Part shown: positions 57,000 to 64,000 of the stretch, piece after piece | How positions within the stretch are numbered: the first letter of the stretch is position 1 | How the letters are laid out: the number at the start of each line of letters is the position of its first letter | Assembly: GCA_001692895.1 (NCBI GenBank) | Contig: KV748200.1 | Coordinates: forward strand, 1,934,914-1,998,913 | Direction: 5' to 3' | Length of the DNA: 64,000 bases | Origin: Cenococcum geophilum 1.58 | Lineage: Eukaryota; Ascomycota; Dothideomycetes; Gloniales; Gloniaceae | Program-made: the position numbers and the translations under genes | The notes under the pieces: generated by a model | Databases searched by the model: none | Seen by the model: the letters and a program-made list of their open reading frames with translations, nothing else | What the model was told of the DNA's origin: nothing

Positions 57000-59106
57000 T
57001 GCATATACAGCGCATATACCAACAATTTTTCTTTTAGAATTTAAAGTATTTCGTAAATAGATAATGTTATATAACGCGTGGGTAGTATATACCCCGTATA
57101 TGCATCCTATAAGTCGTAATATAAAATAAGCGAGCTAAGTCATCATAATATGGCCTATGCACACGCGTTGTATATCTATAACAATAGTCGCACTAGAACT
57201 TCCCTATAACACCATAGCGTACGCTATAAGTATGTACTACGTAACCTATATATAAGCGCTATATATGCTAACACTAGGCTAGGGCAACATTAATATATTT
57301 ATTTTACTCTTGTATACGCTGTGCCTATGCTTACTATAAGTAACCTTATAATCGCGGACTTTAATAATGCGTAGGTGGCCGGTGCTATAAACCCTAGTGC
57401 CTTCGGGTACTACTATAGTAAGTATATGCTTTATATATGCCTAGAAGAAGCATATACTAATAGAAGTATATAGGCCCGATCCCTAACCCTAACCCTAACT
57501 AGGTAATACTAGTTATAGAGGACGCGTATATAAGGTATATGCTTACAGTAAACAAAGTACGCGTTATAGCAGTAGTAATAGGTAAAAGGCGTACGTAAAT
57601 CTAGAGCCGTATACCTATAGTATATACTAACCTTATATAGCCCTAGCTGTGACGGTCTAGGATAACGCGAGTATGTGTTAGGAAGGCTCTACGTAAAGAA
57701 TATATATATACTAAGCGTAAACTAGATCTACCTAACCTAGCCTCCGCCTTATCTGCTATTAACTCTATAGTATAGGTCGTATATCTATACCTTATATATA
57801 GTATATGCTGATAATAAACATAGCTACGACATTATAGTAAATGGCACGCAGATATGCGGCCGTATCTTTACGGCCTAGCTAAGCGTATATTCCGCATATA
57901 CACAGCACCTACGTCTTTAACTAATATAGTTATAGTACCGCCGCCATATCTATAATAAGCATAGTAGTGCCCGTATATATTACTATGCAGTTTACTAAAG
58001 GCATATACTTACTATATGCAGTAACTAACCCTTCTACTACTAACACGTTGGCTATAGAGTTAATTATAGGGGAGAAGTATATACCTAGTATATGCTATGT
58101 ATATATAACGCTAATATAGCATAGCGCTCTAAAGCGTTTCGTTCTCTCTAGTAGCTAGCGGGATACTAGATACCTATATAAGCTCAGGTAGGTTATGCAC
58201 ATATAATATATATGCAGTACTAACACTATATATAGCCGTGGCCCTTTAGGGTTAAGAATTTCGGAGTATATAGACGCCTACACTCTAATTGCGTATACTT
58301 ACTTTATACCCAGTATATATCTAGCCTAAGCTAACTAGATATAGTGCCTAAGACTAGGGGTTTACTACCTAATTTGGCAGGCAATTCTATTGTAAGGTAA
58401 GAGTATTAGTTTCGCTTCTATATATACGCGCTATACCCTAATATATCTATCTATCTATTTATCTATATACTTATTCCCCCTAAGTTTAATTTTAGACCTA
58501 AGGGTACTTGTAGGCCTAAGGGTAGCGTGTAGGAGGAATAAGTATAGCTACTACTAGGATAACTGCCCGATTTGGAAATAAATGCTTATCTTTATATCTA
58601 GGAGACTAGCAAAGTCCGACTTTATATAGGCCCTATATATACATTACTAAAACCACCACTTAGTTATATTGCTAGCTTATACGCGTATATACTTTATATA
58701 TACATACCCCTAATATCTTCTACTAACTATAGGTTAATACGTGCTTATACTAGGCGTATACTAATAAGAGAGAAATAGCACGTTGGCCTATCTACTCCTT
58801 CCACCGGCTTAAAACGCAGGGTTAGTATTTTACCTGCATATATTTAGTATACGCTAACTATATATATAGCGCGGCCCGACCCCACTAGGCGACCGTAAGA
58901 AATCTCCTTTACTATCTACCCGCCGCTAAAGGGGTAAGCTTGCCTTATATATTCCCTATATATATATAGCTAATATTTAGTACTAGCAAGTAAAAAGCTA
59001 ATGGCCCGTTATAGTAGAGGTAAGAGCTTTAATAAGTTCGGTTCCGTCTATTATATATATTATGCTTATGCTCTATATAAGCTACAGGCAAAACCTGCCA
59101 CTTAAC
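57000..59106. other. Non-coding TA-rich tract with TATATGC/GCATATA motifs
   Basis: No coherent frame on either strand. GTATATGC and its complement GCATATAC occur many times between 57000 and 58330, often near each other in opposite orientation (for example 57430-57460 and 58000-58020). An inverted pair, tatacttattccccc with ggaggaataagtata, encloses 58460-58560. It contains interstitial telomere repeats. No similarity to the flanking retroelements was noticed. Confidence 0.6.
57481..57498. repeat. Interstitial telomere-type repeat (CCCTAA)3
   Basis: Three perfect CCCTAA copies followed by ctagg. TTAGGG is the telomere repeat of most filamentous ascomycetes. Three copies inside a sequence contig mark an interstitial tract rather than a chromosome end. 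Confidence 0.85.
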
Positions 59107-59610
59107 CTATAACAGAGCCTTATAGTAGGAACTACGGTAGACTCGTTAATAGGCTAGGTATATAGGTATTGCAAGTAAGTCAACAACGTAATAACAACTA
59201 GTGGAGTAGTTGCCTAATAGATTAACTCTAATTATATTCTAAGAATCACTATAAGAAAGAAACTATCTAGGTAGGGACTAAGGGTCCTTAAATACATAAC
59301 CGTACTCCTAAGGAATCCTCCTTATACGTGATGTATGTGTTATATATAAAGTACGTAAGTTCCTCTTATCTCTTACGTTTAATACGTAGCACGTTATATA
59401 ACCTTAGCTACTATTCCTTATTATATAGTTCTACGGGTTCTATCCTAGACCGTGCTTATATTAACCAACTAGCTTCTTCTAACTCCTCTTTAAGTAGTTA
59501 TAATATTGTACTTAAAGCGTTTATAACACCATCTCCCTCCTCTTTATCTTCGTCCTTAAAGATACCTAGCATCTCTAAGTTGTTTACTAGAGGTATAATG
59601 TCCGTCTAAT
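59107..59610 (-). repeat. 3' LTR of Gypsy F
   Basis: The first 200 bp match the C LTR at 22993-23190 (tacggtagactcgttaat, ataataactagtggagt). The outer part is only loosely similar, so the right border is approximate. An open frame at 59328-59609 lies within it and is not considered a gene. Confidence 0.6.
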
Positions 59611-59639
59611 TAATTTAGTTAATATCGTTACTTATAATG

Positions 59640-62600
59640 CCTAAAGCCTCTTCTTCTTTACACGCGCAATATTATACCCGCACTATTACTGCAATATTAT
59701 TGCTTAGTAAAATAATATCATCTCTATGTTCTCGTTATTTAAAAGAGGGGTTAGTTTATATCGCGTTAGTAAGTCCTTCGTCTTAATAACCCTCTTTTTA
59801 TTTAGAGTGCACTAAAGTAAACGTTTAATCGTCTTACGATATTTACTCTACTTCTAACGCTAAGTATACGCGTCCTATAACTTTTAATAGTCTCTAAGTT
59901 CCCTAAGTAATTTATTATAGGGTCTTATGTTTAATTTACTACTATAAAGCTTAATAGTAACCTAGCGTAAGCCCTTATAAAGCTTAAGCGTTCTTAAAAT
60001 GCGGAACAGAAGGCCCTAGATACTTATATTATAGTGTCTACCCATCTACTTTATCTTAAGAAAGTTCGCAAAAAGGTTTATTTTAAGGAGTGGAAACTTA
60101 TAGAATAAGGTTTATAGGAACTTGGCGATAAAAAAATGGATTCTCTTTTAATAGAGAAGGAAACAACTCTGAGTAGTTTGGCAGTCGCTCTTTCTAGGTC
60201 CCCCTTAGGTAACTCATTCTTTAGCGATTCCCCTTTATTAATATTACCTAACCTTTTCTCTTTTAATACTCCTATACCTTTTCTATAGCGTTCTTTAGGT
60301 TCTCTAGTAGCTTTTAGGTAGTCTTATTATAGCCTATCCACTTTACTTTATACTATGTTTTATTATTTATGTCCTTATAACTAATAATCTTTAAAACTTA
60401 CCATTTATCTTCCTCTATCCTCTATACGTATCTGCTTTATAAACCAGTAGCTTAATATTCCCATATACTGGCTCTAGCATTGTAATATACTATATAGGGT
60501 AGATCTTTATCCTAGCTAGTAGATTTAACTTAAATATAACCAATAAAATTTTCTATATAATTTCAAAAGGTCCTAGCCTAACATAGTCCAACTTCTTACT
60601 TAGTTGTTAACTTTTAAAATTTTTATATAGTAGCNANACTTTATCTCCCTCCTTAAGATCTGGTCCCTTAGATCTCTTAGCATTATAGTACTTTTTCATC
60701 CTTTACTATACCACCTTAGCTGTTTTTATAAGGTCTGTATAAAGATTTATTAAACTCTTTATTCTTTCTTTAGCTATACTATTTATCTTTTTCGCTTAAT
60801 ATAGCGATAATAAGGTCCTTGGCTTATATCCGTAATTCGCCTTAAATAGTAACGTGCCTATTCCTTCTTATGGTGTTGTATTATATATAAACTATATAAC
60901 TAGTAATAGCGATACCTAATTGTTCTATATATAATTAATATAATACCTTAGATATTATTCTAGTATCTAATTTAATCTTTCCGTTTAACCATCTGTCTAT
61001 AGATAATATATGGTAGAAGTTACTGCTTAAACTCCTTGCTCTACTAAGAACACTTCCTAGAATGCTGCTATAAATCTTAGATCTCTATCCAATATAATCT
61101 TACTTAATGCTCTATATTTTATAAACACTTCTTTAATATAGATTCTAGCGATATCTTCTGCTAATATTTCTTNTNNNTATGCTATAAAGTATNCCNANTT
61201 TNTAAGCTTNTCTACTATNACNAANATNNNGTNNTAATCTTATNTNGTAATAGGATCTCTTAACTTTAGTAACTTAATAATAAAGTCCCATAATATAACC
61301 TCCTATAGTCTCTCTAGTATTTTAACAGGTTATAGCTCTCCATATAGCTTATACCTTATTAGTTTATTCCTTTAGCAATCTAAACATTCTTTTATAACTT
61401 GCCTAGCTAGTCCCTAGATTCTATTAATCATATACTCCTCTTAAAGTCTTAATACTAAGCCCGTAGCTCCGTTATGTCCTTAAGTTAGTCCTTTATAAAA
61501 TAACTTAACAAACTCTTTTGTAATAGCTCTTAGTACGTATATCGCTTCTCAATTTTTGTACTACTCTATATTTAGATCCTCTATTTATATATCTAGGATT
61601 TTTTACGTCTAATTGCTCTCTAGTAATTTATAAATCTCCTTTTCTTATGTTGCTATAATCTTCGGATAATTATACCTAATCAATCCGTCTATATCTTTTT
61701 GCAGTAAAGCCCCTAATAGCTTTTCGTTATTTTATAGTTCGGCTTTTTAACTTAGAGCATCTGCTTGTGTGTTATCTGTACCCTTAGTATACTAAATCTC
61801 GAAATAGTATTCCGTAAGCATCTCTGCCCATCTAACCTATCTTTAGTTAAGTTCCTTCGTCGTTAGGAATCCTATTAGGTTTTTATAATCCGTCTTAACT
61901 ATAAATAGTTTCTCTATGCCTTATAAGAATGCTCTCTATTCCCTTAGTACTGTAACTATACCTAATAACTCCTTATTGTAAATATTATAGTTTAACTCCT
62001 GTAGTGTTATCTTCCGACTATAATATGCTACTAGGTGCCATCTATTTTAATATTTTTGTATAAAGCACGCCCCTAGTATATAGTCTAATGCATTCGTTTC
62101 TATAACCGTTTCTAGTCCTAGTTAATAAATCTTAAGAACTAGCTCCTAGGTAAACAATTCTTTAACCTTTTTAAATAGCTCCTATTGTTCCTTTCCCTAT
62201 ACCTATAGTTTTTCTTTCTTCGTTAATCTTATAAGTGGCTTAATATCCTTTAACCATTAAGCTATAAACCTTCTATAGTAGTTGCAGAACCCTAGAAATA
62301 ACCTTAACTATATTATATTTTCTAGTTCTTGCCAATTTACTATAGCCTCGATCTTCTTTAGATCTATACTAAGTTGGCCTAGTTTAATAATAAATCTAAC
62401 AAAATCGGTCTTCCTAGTAAAGAACTTGCATTTCTTAATTGCTACTAGCATCTGTTCTTATAGTCTCTTTAAAACCCATTTAACATGTTCCCTATATTCT
62501 TCTTCGTTCATTAAGTAAATAATATTATTATTAAGGTATACTATAACAAATTTATCCAAGTATTCTCCTAATACATTGTTAATACGCTTTTAGAACATTG

Positions 62601-64000
62601 CTAATACGTTTATAAGCCCGAATTATATAACTAATAGTTTATATAGTCCTTCCTTTAACCTAAAGGCTGCCTTCTATTCGTCGCCTTCCTTAATCCTAAT
62701 CTAATAGTACGCCTATCTCAGATCTATTTTTATAAAGATTTACGCATTACCTATCCTATCTTAAATTTCGCTAATTAAGGGTAAAGGATACATATCCTTC
62801 TAAGTAATGCTGTTTAACTATCTATAGTCGATATATAGCCTTAGTTTGCTATTCTTCTTTAGTACAAACAGTACTGGATAACCTGCTAATAACTACGATG
62901 GTCTAATATATCCCTTTTATAGGTTTTCTTAGATAAACTCTTTTAGTGCTCTACCTTCTTCTTTAGTAAGCTTGTAGATTAGAAAAAACTTTGGACTTAT
63001 TCCTAGTTCTAATTCTATTTTATAGTCCCATACTATATAATCTAATAGCTTTTTACTTTCCGGTGACTATAGTTTCTTACTATACTTATAATATCTCTTT
63101 AATATATAACTTAAGCCTTACTTAGTCTTTTTATATATCGCTCTGACCTAGTACTATACTAGCTTAGTTTATTATCGCATTTTGTGGCGTTAAGTATCTC
63201 TAATATTAACCTAACCTATAACCTAATCAATTTTTAGATTATATTCCTATAACTAAGGCATTCCTAATACTACCTCATCGTTCCCTAATAGTAATATGTC
63301 GAAAGACATCTTAACTTATCTCCCTTCGATGGTTATCTAAATAGGTCCTATTTTAAGATTAATAATACCTCCTCCGTAGGCTATCGGATCTCCTAAAATT
63401 GTTACTAATAAATAAGGGTGCTCCTTTTGCCTATATGGTAGCCCCATCCTTTTAACTACTGCTAGTAAGATATAGTTCCGTATTGCTTTACTATCTACTA
63501 ATACTTTAAACTGTTAATCTTACTATCTAACTCGTAAATTTAGGTGTTATTCTTAAATTCCTTTAAGGGTCTAAGGCTCTACTACTAGCTCCCTCTAATC
63601 CTATAGGCCTCCACTTTTCCTAACTATTAGCTGTTTAATCCTTATATACTTAGCTTATTCTTTAGCCAATACCTAGTCCGCTTTTTATCTTTAATATACC
63701 ATAGATAGGTATTCTCTAGATATTCCCACCATTATTGTCTATCTAGGCATTCTTCCGTAAGGAATCTTCTTAGTTAAAGTATTAAGTCTCCTAACTCCTA
63801 AACTTCTACTAGATGCTAGCCGTATATATACTTAACATTCCTATACTATCGCTTATCTAGCGCCCAATATATCCTTATAAGGTATTTCCAGTTTTTCTCT
63901 TTTAGATTTTTATGTATTTTGTATATATCGTCCACATATGCGATCTATAATAGCGTATAGTATACCGCGTGCTTTAGGTCAACTCTTAACTTGTCTTTAT
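59640..64000 (-). pseudogene. Gypsy F pol (integrase, RNase H, RT, protease), RIP-degraded
   Basis: On the minus strand from right to left: the gag linker and protease (64000-63300) with the DSG region near 63490. RT (about 63200-62200) includes the palm segment near 62510-62560, and its catalytic box reads YLNN-like (from YLDD). RNase H runs at about 62150-61700, the integrase zinc domain at about 61650-61350, and the core from about 61290 (DFIIKLLKLRDPIT) leftward to about 60300. Stops are TAA/TAG at Gln/Trp. A cluster of ambiguous bases at 61153-61240 hits the first catalytic Asp region of integrase. Confidence 0.78.
61153..61247. other. Cluster of ambiguous bases
   Basis: About 25 N calls lie within 95 bp, inside F integrase. 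Isolated Ns also occur at 28, 44645, 54450 and 60635-60637. This probably reflects collapsed or mixed repeat copies during assembly. Confidence 0.9.

Larger units (their letters stand above)
59107..64000 (-). mobile_element. Gypsy F (family of A and C), minus strand, cut by window end
   Basis: The 3' LTR is at the left end (59107 to about 59610), followed on the plus coordinates by integrase, RNase H, RT, protease and the gag linker in reverse order. It is collinear with C (18272-20530) and with A. About 2.5 kb (gag and 5' LTR) should lie beyond 64000. It supplies the empty-site comparison for element T at 61739-61775. Confidence 0.82.

Noticed and set aside
59328..59609. 93-codon open frame starting MMYVLYIKYVSSSY
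   Set aside because: It lies inside the LTR of Gypsy F and is Ser/Leu/Tyr-rich, as expected by chance in such sequence.

Overview
The window looks like a gene-free, AT-rich repeat block from a filamentous ascomycete (Pezizomycotina). Almost every coding trace is a transposon gene in which Gln and Trp codons have become TAA/TAG, Cys and His codons have become Tyr, and catalytic Asp codons have become Asn. This C-to-T decay in CpA context, seen on both strands, is the signature of repeat-induced point mutation (RIP). A short (CCCTAA)3 tract at 57481 matches the usual filamentous-fungal telomere repeat. I found no intact host gene, rRNA, tRNA gene or CRISPR array. I cannot name the species.

The central part (about 6.2-54.6 kb) is a nest of retrotransposons inside retrotransposons. 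Most insertions can be read base by base from paired terminal repeats and target-site duplications (TSDs). Outermost is Gypsy A (+ strand), now in three pieces: 6211-8935, 24387-26415 and 54125-54598. Gypsy B (8936-24381, TSD gtagt) sits in A. Gypsy C (minus strand, about 11697-23402, same family as A) sits in B. A 570-bp element T with 127-bp terminal direct repeats and a 17-bp TSD sits in C. Copia J (12273-18055, TSD gtccc) sits in T. Gypsy G1 (26416-54119, TSD tacta) is a second insertion in A. It carries Gypsy E (30654-46369, TSD cctta), which itself carries a hAT DNA transposon (34214-37712, TSD actaatgc) and a second G copy, G2 (38352-44695, TSD tagta). G1 also carries a minus-strand Copia K (48183-53805, TSD gttat/gttgt). 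Removing the inserts leaves 6355 bp for G1 against 6344 bp for uninterrupted G2, which confirms the reading.

The left flank (1-6.2 kb) holds the minus-strand gag of another retroelement, an unrecognised RIP-mutated reading frame (2041-3004), a minus-strand hAT transposase fragment, and a complete 2.0-kb Fot1/pogo-type DNA transposon (4188-6208).

The right flank (54.6-64 kb) is different. A higher-order minisatellite (54.8-56.9 kb) contains a perfect 142-bp tandem duplication and ends in a roughly 70-bp inverted repeat. A non-coding TA-rich tract rich in TATATGC/GCATATA motifs follows and carries the telomere-like repeats. After that come the 3' LTR and pol of Gypsy F (minus strand, same family as A and C), which runs off the window end. 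The combination suggests a subtelomeric or former chromosome-end setting, but this is inference.

All proteins described are inferred ancestral products of inactivated copies. Their biology is transposition only: gag particles, protease, reverse transcriptase, RNase H and integrase for the LTR elements, and DDE or hAT transposases for the DNA elements. B, E and G carry a chromodomain-like C-terminus on integrase, placing them among chromoviruses, which are known for targeting heterochromatin. That fits this layered graveyard.
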